This document shows, in pieces, positions 1 through 9,300 of a stretch of 40,489 nt of DNA (positions within the stretch are counted from its first letter, which is position 1; each line of letters opens with the position of its first letter). The notes below the pieces were generated by a model, which searched no databases, was not told the origin of the DNA, and saw only the letters and a program-made list of their open reading frames with translations. The stretch comes from Oscillibacter sp. CAG:241 (GTDB lineage Bacteria; Bacillota; Clostridia; Oscillospirales; Oscillospiraceae). The position numbers and the translations under genes were made by a program. The DNA lies in NCBI GenBank assembly GCA_000435975.1, contig FR884123.1, positions 1-40,489 of the forward strand. The letters are read 5' to 3'.

Positions 1-542
1 GGAAGAGCGATGTGGAGCGCATTCTGTATGCCAGAGGGCAGGAGGATGAATACGATCCCGACGAGTTGTACGCCCTGTTCGGCAACCTGCCGCCGGAAAA
101 GGTGTCCGCTCTGCGGCAGGCCATGCGGGAGCAGGCCTGGCACCTCATGGACGAGGATGCACGGGAGCGCTTCCTGCGGGAATGGGTGCCGGAGTTTGAA
201 GATATATACGATCTGCTGACCGATTTCTGCTTCGGCGGCTACCGTATTCTCGGAGACATTGTCTGCGATATGGAGGACGAGAACACCGGCAGAGAGAAAA
301 AGCAGCTGTTCCGTGAAAGCGACTCGAAAGCCTTCACCGCCATGATGAGAGCCTTTGCGGACAAGTCCGCTTCCCGGAGCTACCGTGGTGCGGTAACGGC
401 CAGGTGCCGGGAGCTGCTGACCGCTATCGTGAGACCGGCTTTGGCCGTGCGCTATGTGGTGGCCCTCGGCAGGCGTGACCTGCTGTGGGATCTGCTGCCG
501 GAGTACATCGAGAAGAATGTCCTGGAGGTGCGGGATGATTAA
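1..542 (+). CDS. Hypothetical protein, 5' end outside window
   Basis: The reading frame is open from the first bases of the window, so the GTG at position 12 is unlikely to be the true start and the gene is probably truncated. About 180 residues are visible. They are acidic and mostly helical in character (many Glu, Asp, Leu and Arg), with no signal peptide, membrane segment or motif I recognise. The frame ends in TAA at 540-542 and overlaps the ATG of the next gene by 8 bases. The next gene's ribosome site (GGAGGT near 524) lies inside this frame, so the two are probably translated together. Function unknown. Confidence 0.7.
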   Translation, partial: KSDVERILYARGQEDEYDPDELYALFGNLPPEKVSALRQAMREQAWHLMDEDARERFLREWVPEFEDIYDLLTDFCFGGYRILGDIVCDMEDENTGREKKQLFRESDSKAFTAMMRAFADKSASRSYRGAVTARCRELLTAIVRPALAVRYVVALGRRDLLWDLLPEYIEKNVLEVRDD

Positions 543-1404
543 CGAATGGGAGGAATTCTGCGCGTATACCGGAACGGTTTCCTATACCGCCAGCAAGAAG
601 AGCGACACGACATGGCTGGGCCGCTTCACCTTTGCCACGATCCTGGAGTTTGAGGGGATGGCACGGATTTTGACCATTCTGGCTCGCGGATATCTGTTCC
701 ACAGTAAAGACGGAATGGTCATTTCGGGTGATCCGCATAATCGAATTGACTACGCCCGCCGTGCGCTCTGCGCCTGGTGCAGTGTGCCGGAGGACGGGAA
801 GCGTGCACCGAACAAGGAATGGCAGTTCCAGACGGATTTTTCGGAACTGCATACGGAGTTCCCGGAGCTGGTGGATGCGGACGGGACCGGCTGGTTTCTC
901 CGCCATGTCCTCCGCGCCGCAGACTTCATGCTGACGCACCCGGAAAAGGTGCGCAGCACCTCGCTCAAGTATGCGGAGGTCATTCAGTCCAAGTTTGCCG
1001 CCGCATGGCGAAGCAAGGTGATACAGTATCAGATCCCGATTTTTGCGCCCCAAACCAAGGGTGCCTGGACGCTGCGCTTTGATGATGTCCTTGCCGATGC
1101 GCTGGAGCTTGGCCCACTGCGCAGAGAGGAACCGAAGCTGCCGCACGAGCTGACAGAGAAAGTGAAAGCGGCGCTTCCGAAGGAAATTCCAGTCGAAGTT
1201 GTCTGTACGCTGATCCGCTATTATCTTGCCAACCGGCAGGATGATTGCGAATGGGTGGTTCTTCCGGTCGCAAACTTTGACGCCTATTTCGGGGACACCA
1301 GCTTCAGCAAGAAGTATCTGCCCAAGATCCCGGCAGAGATCGTGGATCGGAGCAATGCCTTCGGCATCAGCCGGTATCGGATCACGGAAGAATATCTGTC
1401 ATAA
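535..1404 (+). CDS. Hypothetical protein, partner of the upstream gene
   Basis: A 289-residue protein starting MINEWEEF. I chose the ATG at 535 because GGAGGT stands about 6 bases before it, although the frame stays open further upstream. It looks soluble. Trp and aromatic residues are frequent (WLGRF, WFLRH, WRSK), and an RYR-type motif lies near the C-terminus. I do not recognise a domain. The 8-base overlap with the preceding gene suggests translational coupling and a shared task. A strong terminator follows the stop codon, so this is the last gene of its operon. Confidence 0.75.
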   Translation: MINEWEEFCAYTGTVSYTASKKSDTTWLGRFTFATILEFEGMARILTILARGYLFHSKDGMVISGDPHNRIDYARRALCAWCSVPEDGKRAPNKEWQFQTDFSELHTEFPELVDADGTGWFLRHVLRAADFMLTHPEKVRSTSLKYAEVIQSKFAAAWRSKVIQYQIPIFAPQTKGAWTLRFDDVLADALELGPLRREEPKLPHELTEKVKAALPKEIPVEVVCTLIRYYLANRQDDCEWVVLPVANFDAYFGDTSFSKKYLPKIPAEIVDRSNAFGISRYRITEEYLS

Positions 1405-1410
1405 ATACGG

Positions 1411-1449
1411 ACAGCGGGACAAGCCTTTATGGCCTGTCCCGCTGTTTTT
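1411..1449 (+). terminator. Rho-independent terminator after the hypothetical pair
   Basis: ACAGCGGGACA at 1411-1421 pairs with TGTCCCGCTGT at 1435-1445, an 11-base-pair stem with further AGCC/GGCC pairing in the loop, followed by TTTTC. It sits 6 bases after the stop at 1404 and ends the plus-strand operon. Confidence 0.9.
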
Positions 1450-1515
1450 CTGTCTGGATTTTGAAAGTGTTTTCCTTGTTTATGGCGGTGCAACCTTTGC
1501 ACTGCTGTTCATGAC

Positions 1516-1692
1516 TTACTCGTCATCATCAGTCCATGATGAGATCATGTGAATATCGCCGGTGTCCATATCCATCGCCATGTGATCGCCCATGCGCAAC
1601 ATGAGATCCCCGTCGGAGTCCATCGCCATGCTGTCAGAAATGCTCATGGCGAAGTCGCCGTCATCGTAGTCAAAAAAGTGCTTTGACATCAT
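1516..1692 (-). CDS. Small Met/Asp-rich repeat protein
   Basis: A 58-residue acidic protein starting MMSKHFFDYDDGD. The start follows GGAGGTAC directly; the second ATG at 1687-1689 is equally possible. By my count the 57-residue form has about 10 Met and 15 Asp. An internal pattern recurs: GDFAMSISDSMAMD, then GDLMLRMGDHMAMD, then GDIHMISS, so a unit of about 16-17 residues beginning GD and ending MAMD. There is no signal peptide. Such alternating Met/Asp repeats could form a small beta-solenoid or bind metal, but that is inference. It lies 13 bases after the 1706-1927 gene on the same strand, probably in one transcript. Confidence 0.7.
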   Translation of the reverse strand: MMSKHFFDYDDGDFAMSISDSMAMDSDGDLMLRMGDHMAMDMDTGDIHMISSWTDDDE

Positions 1693-1705
1693 GTACCTCC
1701 AATTT

Positions 1706-1927
1706 TTAATTATCGTATTCCGGATAGTCAGGTACCCAGTCGGGTACCCAATATGCTTTGTTTCTGCGGTTTGCATTGTGAGTTCTCTGGTGCGATCTGC
1801 GGTTTGGATTCATCTGGTTGGCACGATTGTCGGCGTCAGCTCGATATGCCTTGTTATTGGGATTATGCAGATTTGCCCAGTGATCCAGCTGTTCTTTGGT
1901 ATGTGTTTTTCCTGACACCTTTCCCAT
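1706..1927 (-). CDS. Small basic hypothetical protein
   Basis: A 73-residue protein starting MGKVSGKTHTKEQLDHW. AAAGGAGG lies about 7 bases before the ATG at 1925-1927. The frame can be read further upstream, but that stretch contains a terminator hairpin and has no ribosome site, so I reject the longer start. The protein is rich in Asn, Arg, Ala and His in its middle (RADADNRANQMNPNRRSHQR) and ends in an aromatic, Pro-rich tail (WVPDWVPDYPEYDN). I recognise no domain. The composition suggests nucleic-acid contact, which is weak inference. It is followed closely by the Met/Asp-rich small gene. Confidence 0.7.
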   Translation of the reverse strand: MGKVSGKTHTKEQLDHWANLHNPNNKAYRADADNRANQMNPNRRSHQRTHNANRRNKAYWVPDWVPDYPEYDN

Positions 1928-1949
1928 AATTGGCCTCCTTTCTGAGCCG

Positions 1950-1984
1950 AAAAAAGTCCACGCACTTTGCTTTGTGCGTGGACT
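1950..1984 (-). terminator. Terminator hairpin in front of the small-gene pair
   Basis: Read on the minus strand, AGTCCACGCAC pairs perfectly with GTGCGTGGACT over 11 base pairs around an 8-base loop and is followed directly by a run of T. It lies about 28 bases before the ATG of the 1706-1927 gene. It could end transcription from upstream or act as an attenuator for the two small genes. No clear alternative antiterminator pairing was found. Confidence 0.8.
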
Positions 1985-2316
1985 GCGATCATCCGGAAGA
2001 CCGCTTTGCACGCAACAAAACAAAGCCGACGAAAGGACACTTTCTTCGGTTCGATTTTGTGGTGCAAAGCATCGAAACAACAGGGGGACAACGACAGTCA
2101 ACCAGCAAACTGCCTTCTCAATTCCATAATGAGAATTTGATTGGAATCGATAGTTTCGAGGATTTACTCATTTGTCTGCAAAATTGTCTATGTCTCTGCC
2201 GTTCAATATGATTCGTACTCTCATGCTACGAACGATCAAAGTTCAGGACAGTCCAACAATTTAGCGCTATCATGATAACATGAATGGGAAGCGAATGCAA
2301 TGGGTAACTACACATT
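1985..2316. other. Intergenic stretch without a recognised gene
   Basis: About 330 bases between the hairpin at 1950-1984 and the stop of the DUF6550-like gene. Open frames crossing it have no ribosome sites and no protein-like composition. A minus-strand promoter for the two small genes probably lies here, but I could not pick a convincing one. Confidence 0.5.
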
Positions 2317-2781
2317 TTACCCCATGATTCCAATTTTGTTGCCGTTTTCGTAAATGTCCGCGCCGTCTTCACAGCGGTTGGGCCCCTCGTACTCCACCCA
2401 GCAGAAGCCCGCCACATAAACCTTGTCGCCGGGCTGCAGTTCTTTAGCAGGTTGTGGCGGAGTTGGCTCCGGCATGGAAATTTTCGTAGGTGTCTGCCCC
2501 GTGGAAGGCTGGAGTTCGGAATCTGCGGGCGTTTCAATAGACTCTGTCTCTGGTTCGTGACGTTCCTCTTGGGATGCTTCTTGCTGCGGAACCTCGTTTT
2601 CCATCTCTGTCAGTGACGCGGAATTCTTTTCTGTTATTTCCACGATAGTCGCTTTCCTGGCGCTCACAGCGGTTTCTGTGGACGAGGCGGGTGTTTCCTC
2701 GACTGCGTTGCCATGTGGCCACACGGCGGTGCTCAAAGCGATACAAGCGGCAATCATGGTTGCTATGACGAACTTCTTCAT
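2317..2781 (-). CDS. DUF6550-like secreted small protein
   Basis: A 154-residue protein starting MKKFVIATMIAACIALSTAVWP, which is a clear signal peptide or N-terminal anchor. A long low-complexity linker rich in Glu, Thr, Pro and Ser follows, then a compact C-terminal segment of about 45 residues beginning LQPGDKVYVAGFCWVEYEG. I recall this architecture as DUF6550, found in Clostridia accessory elements; the assignment is from memory. GGAGGAAG precedes the ATG. The upstream gene's TGA overlaps this ATG (ATGA), so the two are translationally coupled. It probably acts at the cell surface; function is unknown. Confidence 0.75.
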   Translation of the reverse strand: MKKFVIATMIAACIALSTAVWPHGNAVEETPASSTETAVSARKATIVEITEKNSASLTEMENEVPQQEASQEERHEPETESIETPADSELQPSTGQTPTKISMPEPTPPQPAKELQPGDKVYVAGFCWVEYEGPNRCEDGADIYENGNKIGIMG

Positions 2782-3101
2782 TTCTCTTCCTCCATTGCAG
2801 ATGCGAAACGAGCCCCCAATCCCATTGCCGTTCGGCAGGAGACTGAGCGCTCGTTTTCGTAATGGTTCAATTCCATGGAGAGCTTCCACGCCAGTTCAAA
2901 TCCGGAGATGAAGCTGTCGATGGAGGTATCCTCCGCAATGCGATCCTTTGCGTCGATGATCTGGAGCACCAGCCGGCGCTCCGATTTGCCCAACACCCCA
3001 CTAAGTGCTTGATGACATTCCTCAATTTCCTGTTTCTGCGCTGGGAGTTCAGGTGGGGTATAAAAGCAGTCATATAGGTCTTTCAGCAGCTTGTATTTCA
3101 T
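2778..3101 (-). CDS. DUF6809-like small protein
   Basis: A 107-residue protein starting MKYKLLKDLYDCFYTPP, with AAGGAGG before the ATG at 3099-3101. It is predicted to be helical and soluble; the region around residues 65-85 (SFISGFELAWKLSMEL) fits the DUF6809 family seen in Firmicutes mobile DNA and phages. Its stop overlaps the start of the DUF6550-like gene by 4 bases. No biochemical role is known to me. The family assignment rests on N-terminal resemblance and length. Confidence 0.75.
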   Translation of the reverse strand: MKYKLLKDLYDCFYTPPELPAQKQEIEECHQALSGVLGKSERRLVLQIIDAKDRIAEDTSIDSFISGFELAWKLSMELNHYENERSVSCRTAMGLGARFASAMEEEK

Positions 3102-3170
3102 GCGCTCGCCTCCTTGCAGCACAGACACATACCACAGTTCGACGGAAACAGCTACTGAAACTTTTTAGAA

Positions 3171-3205
3171 AATAGCGGCTGAAACTGTGTGTTTCAGCCG
3201 CTATT
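3171..3205 (-). terminator. Terminator-like hairpin downstream of the defence operon
   Basis: A perfect 15-base-pair stem, AATAGCGGCTGAAAC with GTTTCAGCCGCTATT, around a 5-base loop. On the minus strand it is followed by TTTTCT. It lies about 185 bases after the stop of the last operon gene and before the DUF6809-like gene, so it probably separates the two transcripts. The 3206-3388 stretch between it and the zinc-ribbon gene shows no credible gene. Confidence 0.7.
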
Positions 3206-3388
3206 GGGGATGTTGGGTATTCGTGGTGCGGGCTCCCAGGTTAGCTATACCCCTACGCAGTTTTTACTTTTGTTTGCATCCATGCTGAGAGAGCCTTTTT
3301 ATAACGATGCCAGCCCTGGGCAATTCGTGGTGGCATTGCGAATGATGATAAATGATATCCTGGCACCACCAATTTCCGCAAGACAGGG

Positions 3389-3595
3389 TCAAGTCAATGC
3401 GCCGTTATTCTCTACTTTTTCCGCTTCGGACAGTTCTTCCCAATCCTCACGATTTCCGCATCTGCGAAGGTAGTCGTGGCCGCCGTCCACGGCGCACGAG
3501 CCACAGCTGCAAAATTTGAAATCATGGACAGTTTTACTTTCGATGACATCTCCACATTTCTTGCATCTAATCGCATTCCTAATAATCTTCTGCAT
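3389..3595 (-). CDS. Small zinc-ribbon protein, DUF7695-like
   Basis: A 68-residue protein starting MQKIIRNAIRCKKCGD. It has a CxxC pair (CKKCGD) and a second Cys group (CSCGSC), then the signature VDGGHDYLRRCG. That is the pattern I recall for DUF7695, a zinc-ribbon-like family common in Clostridia accessory DNA. An alternative start two codons upstream (3599-3601) overlaps the helicase stop as ATGA. GGGAG stands better placed for the downstream ATG, but coupling may use either. It closes the defence operon. Its partner and function are unknown. Confidence 0.75.
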   Translation of the reverse strand: MQKIIRNAIRCKKCGDVIESKTVHDFKFCSCGSCAVDGGHDYLRRCGNREDWEELSEAEKVENNGALT

Positions 3596-3597
3596 AA

Positions 3598-6303
3598 TCA
3601 TTCTCCCTTTAGCGCAGTCCTGATCTTCTCTTTTTCTCCACTGCCGTCTGTACGGAGACGCAGGAGCAGAACGGCGCACTTCTCCAAAATGGAGTTCTTC
3701 TTCATATCTCGCTCTGCCTGCTTGCTCCCCGCTTCGTGGAAGCCAGTCCCATCTACTTCAATCGCCAGCACGGGCTGCTTATCCATTTGATTGAACAGCA
3801 GAAAATCCACATGGGTCAATGGATTGCGGGCATATTGGTGTTCTTCCTCTGTCAGTGGCTCATAGTCCCTCACCAGCGTCGCAAGAGAAACATGCACCGC
3901 GCAGCCGATGGAGGAAAATACTTCCTCGGCCAGCACCTCTTGAATCACAGCGTACATGAGATTCTCGGAATCGTACTCCGATACCCGCTTATGTTTTTGC
4001 AGATATGCTCTGCGTTGCTCGGCATAGCCCTGGTAGAGCATATCGAACACGGAGTAGACCTGACTCTGGATAACCTCAAAATTGTTATATTCGATATACC
4101 GCGTCAGATCGCCGTAGTTGGTTTGATCATTGCGTGGGTCCTGCGATGTGACCACTGCCAGCGAATGAACCGCGCGGGAAACCGCCACATTCAGCATGTG
4201 GGGATCATCCACAAAATCTGTGATGACATTGTCGACTGAGGTCAGAATGATGGCATCCTGTTCCCGTCCCTGAAACTTATGGACGGTGTCCACCTCGTAA
4301 GTATCGCCCAGCTGCTTGCGGATGGCTGTCACCTGGTCCCGATACGGCGTGATAATGCCGATGCTCTCGAAATTCTGCTGATGCAGCCGCGGCAGCACCT
4401 CCTGCTGGATGACATCGATCTGGCGCTGATTGATATGCCCACGAGCGTGGTTGCCAGCAGTTGTCCGGTACATGGTCAATACATCCGGCTCATCATGGTC
4501 CTTTGTCATCACGATCAGTTGTCCGTGATAGAACTTCTGGTTGCAGAAATTGATGATTTTCGGGTGGCAGCGGTAGTGTTCCCGCAGCAGCGTAACAGGC
4601 GCATTCTGCCATATTTCCAACGCAGAGGACAGCAGACTGTGGGTAGAAAAGCGATAACGCTCATCCAAAGAATATCTTTGCCAGATGGCATCGCTGGTGC
4701 GGATGTCATCCTCTGTCAGCACATTGGGTAGCTGCTTCAAGTCCCCGACAATCACGATATTCCGGGCACAGGAAAACGCCAGAACGCCTGTGGCCAAATC
4801 AACCTGGGAGGCCTCATCCACGATCAGATAATCATAGATATGATCGACGCTCAGCGTTCCCTTGATGGAATAGGTCGTGCTGAGCACCACCGGATACTCC
4901 CGGGTAAACTCCGCAGAATTCCGGCGGAAATCACTCATTTCAAAACGCTGTCTGTCATTCTGCCAGTGATACCGCGCTGCCAGCTCCGCCCGGAATAGCC
5001 GCAGAGACTTCTGGGTAAGCTCGTCCATTTTCGCATCGAAAGCGTAGTGTTCCAGCTTGCGGTTCAGCTCCTGCTTTTCGGTCTCCAGTTCCCGTCTCTT
5101 TACAGCATAAAACTGACTCTGCAGATAGGGAATGACCAATTCCGTGGAACGGAGAAACAGTTTGAGCGCATTGCGATTAAATCGGAACATGATGGAGAGT
5201 TTTTGCAGAAGGCCTAAGCGAGTCTCCTGCTCTGCGTGTTGTTCAAATTCCATCCAAAGCGCAAGGATCTTCTGCGAAGACAGCTTGTCCAGGCTCTCCG
5301 TCGGCGCATCGCTGTAGGTCGCATAGTATTCCTCGAAATAGTGCTGCTCTGGATTCAGCCGCAAAAACTCCTGCTCAATTTCCGCAATGCGGTTCTTGGC
5401 GTTGAGCATTTCGTTCAGCTCTTTGGAAAGCGCAGTTGTCTCTTGATCCAACTGCTGCCGCTCCTCTATGGGCATTTCCCAATCACTCATATTCGGATAG
5501 ACGCCGGTCTGTGTATCCAGAAACCTCTCTTTGTTGGCAAGACTGCCGAGAAACGCAGTCAGGAAGCCAGCGTTCTTCTTTTCCAGCTTTTCTGCCACAT
5601 TGTGCGTTGCAGAATTATTGTTGGATACGACCGCCACGGTCTTCCCACTCCGGATAACATTGGCGATGATATTTAAAATCGTCTGCGTTTTTCCTGTGCC
5701 GGGAGGCCCCTGAATGATGCTGATTTTGGAAGAAAGCGCCCGCTCCACCGCCAGCTTCTGACTCTGGTTCAAGCCAAACGGATAAATCACCGCCTCCGGC
5801 ATCTGGGGTGCTTTGACTTCTTTCTGCGGTGCAAGATAGCTTGCCAGCACAGTATCCTCGCTGATCTGCTTGATCTTGTCATACTGCATACTCAGGATGT
5901 TGATGCCTTCCACCTCGAGGCTAATTGCCGCGGCAGTCTCTTTGAAATATTGGAATGCCTCTTGATTTTTATCGTCTGTCAGGCAATTCTGCTGGAACTG
6001 CACTTCACTCCTACGGAACGATAAATCTTTCTTTCCGTTGCGGACAATACGATAATATCCGCCGAAGTCGAGAAGCTCATCAATTTCGCTGATTGTTTGC
6101 CCATTTGCGGTGACAATCACCTGCGCGGGGTCGATTTTCTTTTTCAGGGGTAGAATCTCCACATTACTGCTCTGGAAGCTGTATGTCTTATTGGGCGCAC
6201 TGGTATAGACGACCTCGCATTTCCCGTCATGGAACTGAAAGCTTGCAACCGAGTCCGTCTGGTCTTTGCCTTTTATGATGATTAAGCGCTTTCGTGCGTC
6301 CAT
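3598..6303 (-). CDS. SF1 DNA/RNA helicase with C-terminal DUF2726-like nuclease domain
   Basis: A 901-residue protein of the Upf1/Dna2-like superfamily 1. Walker A is GPPGTGKTQ at about residues 199-207. Walker B is LIVDEASQVD near 490, followed by GDLKQLPN (motif III). LREHYRCHP and the late motifs TVHKFQGRE and NVAVSRA complete helicase domain 2. A helical insertion fills about 270-440. From about residue 820 there is a PD-(D/E)xK-like module, HVDFLLF...LAIEVDGTGFH, matching DUF2726. I chose the second ATG (6301-6303) because GGGGAG stands 6 bases before it and touches the first ATG. It is the penultimate operon gene, 44 bases after res. A helicase-nuclease acting on invading DNA is the likely role. 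Confidence 0.9.
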   Translation of the reverse strand: MDARKRLIIIKGKDQTDSVASFQFHDGKCEVVYTSAPNKTYSFQSSNVEILPLKKKIDPAQVIVTANGQTISEIDELLDFGGYYRIVRNGKKDLSFRRSEVQFQQNCLTDDKNQEAFQYFKETAAAISLEVEGINILSMQYDKIKQISEDTVLASYLAPQKEVKAPQMPEAVIYPFGLNQSQKLAVERALSSKISIIQGPPGTGKTQTILNIIANVIRSGKTVAVVSNNNSATHNVAEKLEKKNAGFLTAFLGSLANKERFLDTQTGVYPNMSDWEMPIEERQQLDQETTALSKELNEMLNAKNRIAEIEQEFLRLNPEQHYFEEYYATYSDAPTESLDKLSSQKILALWMEFEQHAEQETRLGLLQKLSIMFRFNRNALKLFLRSTELVIPYLQSQFYAVKRRELETEKQELNRKLEHYAFDAKMDELTQKSLRLFRAELAARYHWQNDRQRFEMSDFRRNSAEFTREYPVVLSTTYSIKGTLSVDHIYDYLIVDEASQVDLATGVLAFSCARNIVIVGDLKQLPNVLTEDDIRTSDAIWQRYSLDERYRFSTHSLLSSALEIWQNAPVTLLREHYRCHPKIINFCNQKFYHGQLIVMTKDHDEPDVLTMYRTTAGNHARGHINQRQIDVIQQEVLPRLHQQNFESIGIITPYRDQVTAIRKQLGDTYEVDTVHKFQGREQDAIILTSVDNVITDFVDDPHMLNVAVSRAVHSLAVVTSQDPRNDQTNYGDLTRYIEYNNFEVIQSQVYSVFDMLYQGYAEQRRAYLQKHKRVSEYDSENLMYAVIQEVLAEEVFSSIGCAVHVSLATLVRDYEPLTEEEHQYARNPLTHVDFLLFNQMDKQPVLAIEVDGTGFHEAGSKQAERDMKKNSILEKCAVLLLRLRTDGSGEKEKIRTALKGE

Positions 6304-6347
6304 AGGCATCTCCCCATCAATTTATCTCGCAGTTCACAAGGTGTGAG

Positions 6348-9300
6348 TTATTTCATTACTCGTTCGAGAAGTGTCCGGTAGCTATCCACCACGTCATAAA
6401 CTACATTTCCGTTGCTGATCGCCTTGAAATGCTCTCTTGCACAGTGAATTTTAGATTCCTCAATGAGCCGGAGCTGCATAGAAGACATAGAACCTTTCGT
6501 CTCAGCAACAAAGTAGATGTGCTTGACAGTGCCTTCATAGAAAGCAATCGCCCAGTCTGGATTATAATGCCCCACCGGTGTTGCGATATAGAAGCTGTCC
6601 GGCAGCTTCACATAAACCGCAACATCTGCGTTCGTGTCCAGATCGGTCGCAAAATCTCGTTCGTTTGTGGAATCATACACGATATGGTCGTATAGATGCC
6701 GCTGCGCTTTCATCGCGTTCGTTCCAAGCTTACCCTTGATGGTCGGTTCGGTAAAGATGTCCGTGTCGTAATGCTCGTCCAGCACATTGTAAGTGATGTG
6801 CTGAATAATTGCAGTTGCCTTTTCGTCATTAATCAGAGCGGCTGCTTTGATGATAAATTCTTCCGGATTGAACTTGAACTGCTCGAAAACAGCTCTCTCA
6901 ATGCCAGTCAAGATTGCAACGACTGCTTTTCGCGTCAGTCCGGTCTCCCCGACCAACTTGCCAATCAGATCATACTTCACGCTGCTGTTGGCGCGGATTT
7001 GCTTGCTGCTGTCATAAGTAGATGACTTTGACTTCGAGAATGCGCTTCCGTCAAGAAGCGAGTCCTTTGACTTAATCTCCTCCATTGCGCCGGTTTCAAC
7101 TTTGAAGAAGATTTTTGATACATGAAGATTCCGATTGATAGAGGCTATCGCCTTGTTTACAAGCTCATCGGTATCAAAATCAACCACATATACTGATTTC
7201 GGACTGATGCGTTTCCAGAGATCCTTGAACTCCGGCATGGCGAGTTTGTCGGGGTCAACTTGCAGCTCGACGTTCTTGTCGCGGGCATTCTCCGGCTGCA
7301 TAGCGCGGCTGTCATAGACGGAATCAAGAATATTGATCACAGAATCGCGACTGTCTGCCACTTCCTCTGCAATCTGAATCGTACCGTTTGCTTTGTCAGC
7401 ATAATATTTATCGGTCAGTACGCCCTTCTTGTCGATATAGCCGTTGACAATCAAATCAAAATAAATTGCCTGCGCCGTATCGCCATCCACAACCTGTTCG
7501 TTGCCTCTGGCATCCACAATGACCTTGTCCTTGAAGAGATCGGCCGTAACAGCCACGGGGCGTCCCGTAACCGCATCAGCAAGCTCACTTTGCAAGCCTT
7601 TTGCAAAGCTATCATAGCTCTCGCTGGCAATAACGGTCAGTACATTGATAGAATGAACATCATTGCCGAGAACGTTGGCATCCATACGCTCGCCGTCCTG
7701 ATTGACACAGAGGCGCAATCCACGACCGACTTCCTGGCGCTTGCGAACCTCGCTGCTGCTCTGTTTCAGCGTGCAAATTTGGAACACGTTCGGGTTATCC
7801 CAGCCTTCACGCAGTGCGGAGTGTGAGAAAATGAACCGCACTGGGGACTTTTTCGGATCACGATCCAGAAGCAGCTCCTTGTTCTTCATGATTAGGTCAT
7901 AGGCGTCAATATCGTCGGAGGTGCCTTCCTTTTTGTCAGAGAGCTTGCTGTCAGTCATCTTGCCCTTTTTGTCAACGGAGAAGTAACCGGCATGGGTGTC
8001 ATGGGCAGAAATCGCGTCCAGATACCGAATGTAGTCCTCGTCTCCGATTTCCCGCTGCATGGAGCTGAGAATGTCGTTGTACTCTTCCTCGAACATATCC
8101 GCATAGATGCCGTTGAACGGATGCCCAGCCTCGTCGTACTGCTTGTACTTCGCAACCTCGTCGATGAAGAACAGGGACAGGACTTTGATGCCCTTATGGA
8201 AAAGCTGACGCTCCCTCTCCAAGTGAGAGAGAATCGTTTCGCGGATCTGAATGCGGCGAAGCTGGTCTTCACTGACCTTGCCGATCACATCTCCGGCAAA
8301 GATTTTAACGCCGTTCAGGAACTCCACGGAGTTATCCCGTCCATCAATGGACTTGACCACAAAGCCGACTTTGTACTCGTCCAGATTACCGGAATTGTCG
8401 TAAAGATTATAACCGATTCCGACCGTCGCTGTTTTATTGCGAATGCCGGACGCGCCCTTGTAATCAAACTGGATGGTTGCCGTCGGGTCAGCTTTGGAAA
8501 GATTGATGCTTTCCAGATAGACAAAGCCCTCGGTTGCTGTGCTGCCGGACTCCGTGATGCCCTTAACGGCGATCTTTTTGACCAGCCGCTTGTTGTATGC
8601 CTCCATTGCATCGAGGCGATAAACCATGTTATAAATGCTGTCCGCCTTATGAGTGGCGGAGTAGCGCAGCGTCAGCAGCGGATGAAACTCTTTCAGGCGT
8701 TCCTTTGTCTGCTTGCCCTCGACCGACTGCGGCTCGTCGATAATCAGAATCGGGTTTGTCTTTGCGATAATGTCGATTGGGCGACGGGAACGGAACTCGT
8801 CCAGCTTCATGTAAATACGTCGTGCATCCTTACCCCTGGCGTTGAATGCCTGAGAGTTGATGATCATAACGTTTATGGCGCTGTCCGATGCAAAGCGGTC
8901 AATTTCCGTAAGCTGGGCAGAGTTGTAGATGAAGAACCGGATCTTCTTGCCGTATTCCTCCGCAAAATGCTCCTGCGTCACCTGAAAGGACTTATAAACG
9001 CCCTCGCGGATGGCAATGCTCGGCACGACCACGATGAACTTGCTCCAGCCGTAGTGCTTGTTCAGCTCATACATGGTCTTGATGTAGGTATAAGTCTTAC
9101 CGACGCCGGTTTCCATTTCAATCGTCAGGTTGTAGCGACCTTCCAGCTTGTCCGACGGTTTGATCTGATTGGTGCGTTGTACCTTTTGCAGATGCTCTAA
9201 AATCAGCTTGTCGGAAAGCTCCGGCACAATACGTTCATTCCGCCAACCGGTAAAATCCGTATCATCCGTCATGGTCTGCTGACCGTAGCCCCTGTCCATC

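Noticed and set aside
1930..2211. 93-codon plus-strand frame and overlapping minus-strand frames
   Set aside because: They cross a terminator hairpin, lack ribosome sites and do not look like proteins.
3189..3473. 94-codon plus-strand frame next to the 15-bp hairpin
   Set aside because: Begins inside the hairpin, overlaps the zinc-ribbon gene and has no credible start signal.
7992..9200. 402-codon plus-strand frame opposite res
   Set aside because: A shadow of the Res coding sequence, which has all its helicase motifs on the other strand; no start signal.
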